This document shows positions 53,898-63,009 of a stretch of 64,000 nt of DNA, one piece after another. The stretch covers positions 2,971,001-3,035,000 of the forward strand of contig NZ_CP070502.1 in the NCBI RefSeq assembly GCF_018309085.1, given 5' to 3'. A program made the translations under genes and the position numbers. How positions within the stretch are numbered: position 1 is the stretch's first letter; each line of letters starts with the position of its first letter. Below the pieces are notes generated by a model. The model had not been told where the DNA came from. It worked only from the letters and a program-made list of their open reading frames with translations, and ran no database searches. Source of the DNA: Sporosarcina sp. Marseille-Q4063. Its GTDB lineage: Bacteria > Bacillota > Bacilli > Bacillales_A > Planococcaceae.

Positions 53898-54908
53898 ATG
53901 ACGATATTGGTAACTGGTGGAGCCGGCTTTATTGGAAGCCATGCTTCCGTTGAATTATTGGAAAAAGGATATGATATTGTAGTTGTCGATAACTTATCCA
54001 ACAGTGAAATTGATTCTATTAATCGTGTTAAGGAGATAACGGGGAAAGATTTTCCGTTTTACCAGTATGATTTATTAGATTATGAATCATTAAAAAAACT
54101 TTTTGCGAGTTACAATTTTGACGCGGTTATGCACTTTGCTGGCCTCAAGGCTGTCGGGGAATCTGTTGAAATTCCATTGGAATATTATCATAATAATATC
54201 ACAGGCACGATAAATTTATGTAATGTTATGAAAGAATTTGGAGTGAAAAAGTTAGTATTCAGTTCATCAGCAACTGTTTATGGTAATCCCGATCAAGTAC
54301 CTATAGATGAAACCTTTCCACTCTCGGTAACAAATCCATATGGTCGGACTAAACTAATGATTGAAGAAATCTTACAAGATTTATATAAGTCAGATCAATC
54401 TTGGCGAATTACTATATTAAGGTATTTTAATCCGATTGGAGCGCACGAAAGTGGTAGAATTGGTGAGAGTCCTAAAGGAATCCCAAACAATTTAATGCCC
54501 TATATTACTCAAGTTGCAATAGGGAAGAGAAAAAAACTTCAAGTGTTTGGTAATGATTATGAAACATATGACGGAACAGGCGTAAGAGATTATATACATG
54601 TGGTGGATTTAGTGAAAGGCCACTTGAGTGCTCTTCAGTATTTAGATGAACATGAAGGTATTGAAACATTTAACCTTGGGACAGGTACAGGATATAGCGT
54701 TTTAGATTTAATTAGTAACTTTAGTGAAGTTACTACTAAGGAAATACCATATGAAATTGTTGGCAGGCGTTCAGGAGATATCGGAATATGTTATGCAAAT
54801 CCTGAAAAGGCTGAAAAAATCCTAGGGTGGCGGGCTGAGAAGGATTTAATTGAAATGTGTAAAGACTCTTGGAAGTGGCAATTAAATAATCCAAATGGAT
54901 ATCAATAA
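53898..54908 (+). CDS. galE: UDP-glucose 4-epimerase
   Basis: A 336-residue short-chain dehydrogenase/reductase that interconverts UDP-glucose and UDP-galactose (or the GlcNAc/GalNAc forms). The NAD-binding GGAGFIGSHASVEL and the catalytic Ser124, Tyr148 and Lys152 (FSSSATVYG, NPYGRTKLM) are present, as is HFAGLKAVGES. GAGGGATT precedes ATG 53898. It starts a collinear run galE-tarG-tarH-GT4-GT2/TarF, so it probably supplies a sugar nucleotide for wall polymer decoration. Confidence 0.95.
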   Translation: MTILVTGGAGFIGSHASVELLEKGYDIVVVDNLSNSEIDSINRVKEITGKDFPFYQYDLLDYESLKKLFASYNFDAVMHFAGLKAVGESVEIPLEYYHNNITGTINLCNVMKEFGVKKLVFSSSATVYGNPDQVPIDETFPLSVTNPYGRTKLMIEEILQDLYKSDQSWRITILRYFNPIGAHESGRIGESPKGIPNNLMPYITQVAIGKRKKLQVFGNDYETYDGTGVRDYIHVVDLVKGHLSALQYLDEHEGIETFNLGTGTGYSVLDLISNFSEVTTKEIPYEIVGRRSGDIGICYANPEKAEKILGWRAEKDLIEMCKDSWKWQLNNPNGYQ

Positions 54909-54949
54909 ATTATACCTATTATGTTAGGTTGGTCCAAAGGAGAAAACTT

Positions 54950-55741
54950 ATGTTTACAATATACAAGGAAATGTGGAATCGCCGAAAAATGATTCATACT
55001 CTTTCCCTACAGGAGATAAAAAAAGAATACGCCGGTACACTTTTAGGCTTCGTGTGGGGATTGGTGAATCCGCTCATGCGAATTGCAGTATTTTGGTTTG
55101 TGTTTAGCGTCGGTGCCCGTGCTGGGGGACCTGTCAATGGGGCCCCTTTTATGCCCTGGTTGGCAATCGGAATGGTTGCTTGGTTCTTTTTAAATGATTG
55201 TTTTCGTCTCACTCAAAAATCGTTTCGGAGTAAACGCAGCATAATTAAAAACACACCATTTCCAATCGCGATTTTACCGGCAGTTCAGATTTTATTTTCT
55301 TTTTATACTCACCTTATTTTACTGGCAGTTATTTTTATCGGAATGGTCATTTATTTTCAATCGGTCTCGATTTATTGGCTGCAAATTCTCTATTACGATT
55401 TTGCTGCAATCATGCTACTTATAGGTATAGGGTCAGTTACAGCGCCATTAGTAGCAATCAGTAAAGATGTTGGTCGCTTTTTAGATACAATATTGGTGTT
55501 TCTGTTTTGGATGACACCTATTTTTTGGTCTGTTGACAATGTTGGGGCACTTGAAAATGTGGTGAAAGTTAATCCATTTCATTACATTGTACAAGGATAT
55601 CGTGATTCATTTTTCTATGATGTAAGCTTTTGGGAAAAGCCGCTTTATACATTATATTTTTGGGTATTGGTATTAGTGGTATTTATGCTTGGAAATTATT
55701 TACACAAACGATTAAAGCCAATATTCCTTGATACTTTATAA
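54950..55741 (+). CDS. tarG: Teichoic acid ABC exporter permease
   Basis: A 263-residue membrane protein of the ABC-2 family with six hydrophobic segments. The amphipathic N-terminus YKEMWNRRKMIHTLSLQEIKK, and KEYAGTLLGFVWGLVNPLMR and NPFHYIVQGYRD, are typical of TagG/TarG. With TarH it flips lipid-linked wall teichoic acid to the outer face. AAAGGAG supports ATG 54950, not the frame start 54929. tarH follows after 26 nt. Confidence 0.92.
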   Translation: MFTIYKEMWNRRKMIHTLSLQEIKKEYAGTLLGFVWGLVNPLMRIAVFWFVFSVGARAGGPVNGAPFMPWLAIGMVAWFFLNDCFRLTQKSFRSKRSIIKNTPFPIAILPAVQILFSFYTHLILLAVIFIGMVIYFQSVSIYWLQILYYDFAAIMLLIGIGSVTAPLVAISKDVGRFLDTILVFLFWMTPIFWSVDNVGALENVVKVNPFHYIVQGYRDSFFYDVSFWEKPLYTLYFWVLVLVVFMLGNYLHKRLKPIFLDTL

Positions 55742-55767
55742 CTTTCACCTGTGAAAGGCGGACTACT

Positions 55768-57402
55768 ATGGAAATCGCTGTTAGCGTAAAAGAAATAACA
55801 AAAAAATATAAGCTATATGAAGATAATTGGGGACCACTCAAAGAAATCTTCTTTAATAAAAAACTTCATAATGAGTTTTTTGCACTTAAAAATATTTCAC
55901 TTGATTTTCCCAAAGGGGAATCCATCGGTGTCCTGGGGAAGAATGGTTCTGGAAAATCTACGTTACTCAAGATTATCACCGGTATCGCCGAACCTACTAC
56001 TGGCTCAGTAGATGTCAATGGGACAATAGTTTTTTTGGACGTGAGTTCAGGCATAGATTCAGAATTAAGTGGTTATGATAATATTTTTATGAAGGGTATT
56101 TTATTAGGATATACGAAAGAGGAAATGATGGAAAAAGTTGATGATATTATCGAGTTTTCCGAGTTGGAAGAATTTATCTATCAACCAGTAAAAAATTACT
56201 CATCTGGAATGAGAGCAAAGCTTGGATTTGCAATTTCTGTAAACGTAGATCCTGATATACTAATTGTTGATGAGGCTTTAGCTGTCGGCGATTCGTTATT
56301 TAGAGCGAAATGCATGAATAAAATGAATGAATTTAAAGAACAAGGAAAAACAATTATATTTGTCAGTCATGATAAAAACGCTGTTGAATCCTTTTGTTCA
56401 AAAGCTGCATGGATTCACCAAGGCGAATTAATTACTTATGGGGATTCAAAGGTTGTAGGTTCAATTTATAATGAATTTATGAGTGGAAAAAAGAAACTTA
56501 GTGCCATACGTTCCGAAATCCACTTCAACCATGCGATTGAGCAAGTCTCCTATAATATTGAAAAGACAGGTTTTTCAATTGGTATAGATGGATATTTTTA
56601 TGGTCAGAAGAATATTGATTTCAATAATCAGATTGATTTGGTTCTTCGTGATATGCGGACAGGAGAGGCGATATCGAAACCTCTTGAAATAAAATCTTAT
56701 TCAGAAAAGGCAATGGGGAATGCCGGGTTCTCAATTCAGTTTAACGAAAAAGAATTCCCGCATTTTTTTAAACCTGGAAAGATATCCTTCAGAGTTCGCT
56801 ATAAGAATGAGGAAAAAAAGCTAATTGAATTTCCTTTGTGGGCTCGAAAGGTTAATATTATAGAACCTGAACGAAAAACAGGGAATTTCCTGTATAAATT
56901 AACAATCAATAACAATAATCTAGAGTTGACAATAGACAACCGCGACAAAGTAGAACAACAAGTAAATAGGATTTGGTTTAAAGAAAATAACGTTAATATA
57001 GAAGGTGTTGCATTTGTAAAAGGGTATGAAACTAAAAGCAATAACGACGTAAAAATGAACCTTCAATTAACGAATTTAAAGGACCTCGAAAAATATGAAT
57101 TTCCTGTCATAATAAATGAGACCGATGAAATTACTGAAAATCCGAACTATAATCCACAAGGAAATGTATACAATTTTTCCCAATACAATGTTGAGATTGA
57201 TTTAAGTAATTTAAAGAACGGTAAATATGAATGTAAATTAATATACCAAATGAATGAAAGTCCTTTTTATGAGTTCATTAATTTAGTGTGGGCAACAAGA
57301 AACGATCGATATCCGACTAAGCCACATATCTTTAATAATCAAGTAATTGAAATTAATACAGAAACAAAATATCTTCAAATTGAAAAGAAGGCTACTAATT
57401 AA
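55768..57402 (+). CDS. tarH: Teichoic acid ABC exporter ATPase with long C-terminal region
   Basis: A 544-residue protein. The N-terminal ABC ATPase domain (1-240) has Walker A GKNGSGKST (58-65, G57 onward), signature YSSGM (144-148), Walker B ILIVDE (164-169) and a SHD switch. The C-terminal 300 residues are beta-rich, comparable in size to B. subtilis TagH (about 527 residues) and unlike the short S. aureus TarH. This extension could act in polymer recognition. It pairs with the upstream tarG. Start ATG 55768 follows GAAAGG. Codon 544 ends 47 nt before the GT4 start. Confidence 0.92.
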   Translation: MEIAVSVKEITKKYKLYEDNWGPLKEIFFNKKLHNEFFALKNISLDFPKGESIGVLGKNGSGKSTLLKIITGIAEPTTGSVDVNGTIVFLDVSSGIDSELSGYDNIFMKGILLGYTKEEMMEKVDDIIEFSELEEFIYQPVKNYSSGMRAKLGFAISVNVDPDILIVDEALAVGDSLFRAKCMNKMNEFKEQGKTIIFVSHDKNAVESFCSKAAWIHQGELITYGDSKVVGSIYNEFMSGKKKLSAIRSEIHFNHAIEQVSYNIEKTGFSIGIDGYFYGQKNIDFNNQIDLVLRDMRTGEAISKPLEIKSYSEKAMGNAGFSIQFNEKEFPHFFKPGKISFRVRYKNEEKKLIEFPLWARKVNIIEPERKTGNFLYKLTINNNNLELTIDNRDKVEQQVNRIWFKENNVNIEGVAFVKGYETKSNNDVKMNLQLTNLKDLEKYEFPVIINETDEITENPNYNPQGNVYNFSQYNVEIDLSNLKNGKYECKLIYQMNESPFYEFINLVWATRNDRYPTKPHIFNNQVIEINTETKYLQIEKKATN

Positions 57403-57448
57403 AAAACGATTAAATGGCCTATTAAATACGTTTGCAAGGAGTATAAGC

Positions 57449-58612
57449 ATGAAAAGCAAGAATATAGTTTTTCTTTTAAATGAATATAACGGTCACGGGG
57501 GCGCCCAGCGTGTAGCCTCTATTCTGGCAGATGAATTTATTAAAGATGGCAATAATGTAAGTGTTTTGAGTATTAATGAACAAAAAGATGCTCCTAGTTA
57601 TTTTTCCGAAGATATTCCTGTTAAAGTATTACACAGAGACGGGTATCGTGCTCCGAACCCAATAGAGATATCTTCTAATTTTAAGGCACTAAAGTTTGGG
57701 AAGGTCGGAGCAGAACTAAAACGTCGTTATCTTTTGAAAAAGAAAAAGACAGAAGTTCAGGAGTATTTTGATGTTTATGGGGAGCAAACGGTGTTTTTGA
57801 TTGCAATTCAAGTTTACGGGATGCAATGGATTGAACCATTATTGTTTAAGCAAAATATTAAAATCATCGGTCAAAGTCATGAAAGTGTCGCTGCTTCCAG
57901 AGGGTCACGTCGATACAAAAACATTTATAAACATTATCGTCAGGTATCAAAGTTTTTATTGTTAACCCAAAAGGATGCCGACTATTTTGAGCGTGCAGGA
58001 TTTATCAATACAGCTGTTTTGCATAATCCATCTCCATTTCGGGCTCAAGTAGCCCCCACAAAATTGTATTCGAATAAAACGGTTGTGTCATCGGGTAGGC
58101 TTGTTGATGGAAAAGGCTTCGATATATTAATTGAAGCTTTTACAAAAATAGCGGAAGATATACCGGATTGGAAATTGCATATTTATGGAGAAGGTCCTGC
58201 CAAAAAATCGCTGAAAAATCTTATTAATATTTATGATATGGAAGATCGTATTGTATTAAAAGGACAAACGGAAAATATTCAGTCTGCTCTAACTCAATCC
58301 AGTTTCTTTGTACTATCATCTAAAGCCGAGGGCTTACCAATGTCCCTTATTGAGGCTCAGTCGTGTGGACTTCCATGTATTTCGACAGACTGTGCACCTG
58401 GTATTAGAGAAATCCTTGATGAATATAAAAATGGTTATATTGCCCCGGTGGATGATGTACCGCTTATAGCAAGACATATTAGACGTCTTGCACAGAATCC
58501 AGAAATTTTTGAGTCATTTAGCCATGACGCTTATACTAATAGTGCGAAATTCGAAAAGAATTTCATTAAAAATCAATGGTATGATTTATTTGAAGAACTG
58601 GGAGGTAAATAA
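57449..58612 (+). CDS. Family 4 glycosyltransferase
   Basis: A 387-residue GT-B enzyme. GHGGAQRVASILADEF near the N-terminus is the usual GT4 start. VVSSGRLVDGKGFDILIEAF and the ESFFVLSSKAEGLPMSLIEA-like segment (SSKAEGLPMSLIEAQSCGLP) carry the catalytic E-x7-E and nucleotide-binding residues. It would add a sugar from a nucleotide donor to a lipid-linked or polymer acceptor on the cytoplasmic side. AAGGAGTA selects ATG 57449 over the frame start at 57347, which overlaps tarH. It belongs to the galE-tarGH operon. Confidence 0.85.
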   Translation: MKSKNIVFLLNEYNGHGGAQRVASILADEFIKDGNNVSVLSINEQKDAPSYFSEDIPVKVLHRDGYRAPNPIEISSNFKALKFGKVGAELKRRYLLKKKKTEVQEYFDVYGEQTVFLIAIQVYGMQWIEPLLFKQNIKIIGQSHESVAASRGSRRYKNIYKHYRQVSKFLLLTQKDADYFERAGFINTAVLHNPSPFRAQVAPTKLYSNKTVVSSGRLVDGKGFDILIEAFTKIAEDIPDWKLHIYGEGPAKKSLKNLINIYDMEDRIVLKGQTENIQSALTQSSFFVLSSKAEGLPMSLIEAQSCGLPCISTDCAPGIREILDEYKNGYIAPVDDVPLIARHIRRLAQNPEIFESFSHDAYTNSAKFEKNFIKNQWYDLFEELGGK

Positions 58613-58616
58613 CGAG

Positions 58617-61292
58617 ATGGTTAATGTTAATAATACACAACTAAATCAAAAGCCACCTAAACTCTCGGTAATTGTTATCGCTTATAATAATGAAATATAT
58701 ATAGAAGAAGCGTTAGAGTCATTGGATGCACAAACATTTGATGATATGGAAGTTGTCGTAGTAAATGATTTTTCCTCAGACAGTACTGGTGAATTGATTA
58801 ACCGCTTTGTTGAGGGTAAACCTAAATTTAAGGCTATTCATCTTCCTGAGAATAGCGGTGGGTGTAGTACGCCAAGAAATACAGGTATCGCAAATACGAC
58901 GGGTGAGTATGTAATGTTCCTGGATGGCGATGATTGGTATACCATTGACGCATGTGAAAAAATGGTTGCTGGAATGGAAAGGACTCAATCTGATTTCGTT
59001 GCGGGACAAGTAATCCGTACAAACAATTACGAGATTTGGTATCATCGACAAATTTATTCAAGGGAACACACAAATATCAACATTAGAGAATTTAGTATGC
59101 TGTTGTTTGACAGTTTATCGGTAAATAAAATTTATAAACGTTCTTTTTTAGATAAACATAAATTGCGTTTTCCAGAAGGTATCCATTATGAAGATATATA
59201 TTTCACTGGACAAGCATATTTTTTAGCGGAGTCAGTTAGTATCATTCCGGAACCAATCTATTACTGGCGGGTAGTGGAAGATGCTGATGTTAAATCAATT
59301 ACGAATAGGCGCTTTGATTTCGATAACTTCAAAAATCGCATAATCGCTCACAGGTTGTTTGATCAATTCTTACAAGATAATGGCGATATTCTGTACCAAA
59401 CGCATAAAAATAATAAGTTTTTACGTCATGATCTAAAATTATATACAAATGATTATTTGCTTTTTGATGAAGATTATAAGAACCGGTTCCATAAAATGAC
59501 TTTCGACTATTTACGGGAGACCATGGATGAGTACGAATTCATTAGATTACCCGAAAATGAACGTATTATGTATTATCTTTTGTTTATTGGCGATAGAGAA
59601 GCTTTCGATGACTATGTTTTTTATAAGAATAATTTACCGACGAAAAGTAATCGGATTTATAATGTTGGCAGTTCATATTATTTTAGGTCCTCTATTTCTA
59701 ACGATAAGAATGAAAAGTTTCTTGGTATAACACAACCTGAAATTAACTACAATATTAATGATATTAATCTCGAAAAGAACAATCTTACATTTCATGCCGA
59801 TGTACAAGTAGGCTCGATTGATAATTCGGAAATCACTTCTTTTTGGGTGCTTAGAAATAGGCAGACAGGCGCTACTATTCATAACGAACATTCCGACAAC
59901 GGTAATGTTAATTTTAATCTGAATCAGATGGAACCGGGTAATTACTATTTGTCATTATTCGTAAGACATATGGGAAATCTGCATAAAAGTTTAGTTAAGA
60001 ACTCCAATGTATCGGAATTATCAAATGTTGAAGTCAAAGATCAAAAACTGTCAAAAAGCATATTTATAAATCAAAATAATTCATTTGCGATTAAAGTAAG
60101 ACCTATACAGAAATTAGAGCAGTTTAAATGGATGTATAATAAAAGGAAGTCTGCGAAGCCAATTCGTAGGCCGGGTATAATTCAAACAAAATTAACTAGT
60201 TATACAAGGAAAATCATTAAAAAACTTCCTGTCCGCTCTAAGTGGATATTGTTTGAAAGCAATATGGGGAAACAATATAGTGATAATCCAAAATATATTT
60301 ATAAAATGATGTCTGAAACCCAAAATGATTATAAATACATATGGTCATTTGAAGATCCTAAAGCAATTAAGTTACCGAGACCAGCAGTCAAAGTTAAGAG
60401 AAACAGCCTAAAGCATTTTTACTATCTAAACCGTTCCAAATATTGGGTTGATAATCAAGGAATGGCCCATCTCACCGAGAAGAAAGAACAACAAATATAT
60501 TTGCAAACTTGGCATGGTACTCCCTTGAAGAAAATGGGATATGATCAAAAGAAATTGCCAAGTAAAGCAGAATTAGATAGGTTGAAAATCCAAACTAAAG
60601 CTTGGGATTACTTTGTTTCACCTAATGCATATAGTACCAATATCTTTAAAAAAGCATTTAGATATGGTGGGGAAATCATAGAATCAGGTTATCCAAGAAA
60701 TGATATATTAATTAACCAAAGACGAGAAGTTATCCAGAAGGTCCAAGATCGCTTTGAGATTGGCTCGGAGAAAAAAGTTATACTGTTTGCACCAACTTTC
60801 CGAGATTGGGATCCCGATTCTTTTCAAAAGGTAATTAAGGATATGCAAGCGATTAGTCAAGAAATTGATGATAATTCAATTGTGTTATTGCGGCTACATT
60901 ATTTATTATCAAACAAGATTTCCCAAGCAGATCTGCCATCTAATGTGATCAATGTATCTACTTACAATGATATTCAAGAGCTATATTTATTAGCGGATGT
61001 TTTAATCACAGACTATTCATCAATAATGTTTGATTATGCATTGTTGAAGCGTCCAATTATTCTCTATTGTTATGACTTGGAGGAATATGTCACTAGAAGA
61101 GGGATGTATTTTGACCTGATTGAAAAGGCACCAGGACCAATTTGTCGAACAATCGATGACGTTTTATATTATTTAAATCACCAGGAAAACGATGAAATTT
61201 TTGATGAACATTTAGAACGTTTTATCAATGAATTTGGTAGTCTTGAAATTGGACGTTCCGCTTCCAGGGTGATTGAGCAAGTTTTTAAATGA
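58617..61292 (+). CDS. Fused family 2 glycosyltransferase / TarF-type glycerophosphotransferase
   Basis: An 891-residue bifunctional enzyme. Residues 16-240 form a GT2 domain: LSVIVIAYNNE, NDFSSDSTGE, the metal motif LDGDDWY. A linker of about 240-555 has little recognisable structure. Residues 560-885 are a CDP-glycerol glycerophosphotransferase domain (TWHGTPLKKMGYD, GYPRNDILI, LFAPTFRDWD, ITDYSSIMFDYALLKRP). It may both glycosylate and polymerise a poly(glycerol phosphate) chain. ATG 58617 follows GGGAGGTAA. It is the last gene before a perfect hairpin terminator (61297-61333). Confidence 0.88.
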   Translation: MVNVNNTQLNQKPPKLSVIVIAYNNEIYIEEALESLDAQTFDDMEVVVVNDFSSDSTGELINRFVEGKPKFKAIHLPENSGGCSTPRNTGIANTTGEYVMFLDGDDWYTIDACEKMVAGMERTQSDFVAGQVIRTNNYEIWYHRQIYSREHTNINIREFSMLLFDSLSVNKIYKRSFLDKHKLRFPEGIHYEDIYFTGQAYFLAESVSIIPEPIYYWRVVEDADVKSITNRRFDFDNFKNRIIAHRLFDQFLQDNGDILYQTHKNNKFLRHDLKLYTNDYLLFDEDYKNRFHKMTFDYLRETMDEYEFIRLPENERIMYYLLFIGDREAFDDYVFYKNNLPTKSNRIYNVGSSYYFRSSISNDKNEKFLGITQPEINYNINDINLEKNNLTFHADVQVGSIDNSEITSFWVLRNRQTGATIHNEHSDNGNVNFNLNQMEPGNYYLSLFVRHMGNLHKSLVKNSNVSELSNVEVKDQKLSKSIFINQNNSFAIKVRPIQKLEQFKWMYNKRKSAKPIRRPGIIQTKLTSYTRKIIKKLPVRSKWILFESNMGKQYSDNPKYIYKMMSETQNDYKYIWSFEDPKAIKLPRPAVKVKRNSLKHFYYLNRSKYWVDNQGMAHLTEKKEQQIYLQTWHGTPLKKMGYDQKKLPSKAELDRLKIQTKAWDYFVSPNAYSTNIFKKAFRYGGEIIESGYPRNDILINQRREVIQKVQDRFEIGSEKKVILFAPTFRDWDPDSFQKVIKDMQAISQEIDDNSIVLLRLHYLLSNKISQADLPSNVINVSTYNDIQELYLLADVLITDYSSIMFDYALLKRPIILYCYDLEEYVTRRGMYFDLIEKAPGPICRTIDDVLYYLNHQENDEIFDEHLERFINEFGSLEIGRSASRVIEQVFK

Positions 61293-61296
61293 AGCT

Positions 61297-61333
61297 AATA
61301 AGAAGAGTTGCATTTTATGCAACTCTTCTTATT
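61297..61333 (+). terminator. Terminator of the galE-tarGH operon
   Basis: Perfect 14-bp stem ATAAGAAGAGTTGCA / TGCAACTCTTCTTAT around TTTTA. The T tract is short, yet the position after the GT2-TarF gene fits. Confidence 0.75.
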
Positions 61334-61361
61334 GCTAATATCAGATAAAGGAGTGGAGATT

Positions 61362-62909
61362 TTGTCCGAACTCGTATCTATTATAATTCCTGTTTATAAT
61401 GCAAAACCTTTCATCGAATCTTGTTTAAATTCAGTAGCTAATCAGGACTATCAATTTTTAGAGGTAATAATTATTAATGACGGCTCGACTGATGGCAGTG
61501 AAGACTTAATTAAAGAATATATAAAAAACGATACTCGATTTAAGTTGTTTTCTCAGGAAAATCATGGCTTAGGGTATACGCGTAATAGGGGGATATCTCT
61601 AAGTAATGGTAAATATATTTTCTTTTTAGATTCAGATGATATAATACCCCGAAATTCAATTCGGTCACTTGTAACTGCAGTTGAAAAAAACAATGCTGAT
61701 TATGCTGTTGGAAAAGTAATTCGGTTTAATACGGAACGAAAGTATATACCAATTAGGCATTTAGAATTTAATTTATATAATAAAAACATTTCAACGACAG
61801 TTTTAAAAAATCCAGAAATGATGCAAGACAGTATAGCTTGCAATAAGCTGTGGAAAAGGGACTTTTTAGTTGATAATAATTTGTTTTTTCAGGAAGACAG
61901 ATATTACGAGGACTTAACACTGACAATGAAAGCAGCAGTTATTGCGAATGAAATAGAAGTGATTACTGAAGTTGTTTACCATTGGCGTGTTAGAGAGAAT
62001 GAAAATAAACCTTCTATTACACAGCAGCAAATGAAACTAAAGAATACATTGGATAGGCTGGATGCTTTATCGTACAACAGACAATGGTTAATAACATCAG
62101 GTAGAGAAAAACGACTTATTGAAGAAAATGATTTGAAAAGTTTATTGGATGTTTTAAGACTTCATGTTAATAAGTATTCCTTAATTAAGAAGGAAGAAAT
62201 GGAGGAATGGAAAGAAAGTGTCATTTCATTTTTAAAACAAATACCTTTAAACATTGTCGGAAAATTACCCGAGAAAGAAAAAGAATTATATAAGTTGTTA
62301 ATGAATCGGAATTACTTGGATCTTATGCTGTTTTCTCAAATGTTAACGAACACCGAAAAAAATCCCATTGTTATTCAGAGGAAAAAAAGTTTCGTTCTTA
62401 AAGCAAAAGATAATACATACGAGGTGACTCATTACTTAAAACCAACTATGGTTGTAAGAAAAGTTGAACAGTTAAATTCGGAATGGAAGTTAAGTGGTGA
62501 CTTAATTATACCTAAAGCTTCCTATAAAACTGATGGGAAGATTTTTATCATTAGTAGAAAAGAAAAAGATGTTATCTATTCAGGAAATGTAAACTTAAAT
62601 CCCGTAACTGAAAATTCCTGTTATCCATATGAAAAGTTATTATTTCAAGTTAATTTAGATACAAAAGTATTTTTAAAATATAAAAACGATTATATCTTTG
62701 ATTTCTATTTTCATTTAGAAGAATATCCAAGTTATGGTTCCGCACGGGTTAGGCTTGGGTCAAACACTAAATCCAAATTCAATATTAAGAATAGAAATAG
62801 AGCCATTTCTTTATATCGCACAAATTTTGGAAACTTGAGTATTAGGATTCAAAAATACCATGCGGTTAAACTCTTTTTAAAAAAATGTCTATCTTTTATT
62901 AAAAAATAA
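61362..62909 (+). CDS. Family 2 glycosyltransferase with unknown C-terminal domain
   Basis: A 515-residue cytoplasmic enzyme. The GT2 domain (about residues 3-230) has LVSIIIPVYNAKPF, INDGSTDGSED, and the metal motif FLDSDD. Residues 230-515 are a helical and then beta-rich region without recognised motifs, related in style to the linker of the upstream fusion gene. TTG 61362 behind AAAGGAGTGG is the best start; the frame from 61308 includes the terminator hairpin. It ends 100 nt before a GW-repeat gene. Confidence 0.82.
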   Translation: MSELVSIIIPVYNAKPFIESCLNSVANQDYQFLEVIIINDGSTDGSEDLIKEYIKNDTRFKLFSQENHGLGYTRNRGISLSNGKYIFFLDSDDIIPRNSIRSLVTAVEKNNADYAVGKVIRFNTERKYIPIRHLEFNLYNKNISTTVLKNPEMMQDSIACNKLWKRDFLVDNNLFFQEDRYYEDLTLTMKAAVIANEIEVITEVVYHWRVRENENKPSITQQQMKLKNTLDRLDALSYNRQWLITSGREKRLIEENDLKSLLDVLRLHVNKYSLIKKEEMEEWKESVISFLKQIPLNIVGKLPEKEKELYKLLMNRNYLDLMLFSQMLTNTEKNPIVIQRKKSFVLKAKDNTYEVTHYLKPTMVVRKVEQLNSEWKLSGDLIIPKASYKTDGKIFIISRKEKDVIYSGNVNLNPVTENSCYPYEKLLFQVNLDTKVFLKYKNDYIFDFYFHLEEYPSYGSARVRLGSNTKSKFNIKNRNRAISLYRTNFGNLSIRIQKYHAVKLFLKKCLSFIKK

Positions 62910-63009
62910 AAATTCTAAATATACTTTGTCAAAAATACATTTTGTAACTTGTAAATTCCCAAAAAATATATATAGTAATAAAAGGTAAGAATATTGAAGG
63001 AGGATTTAT

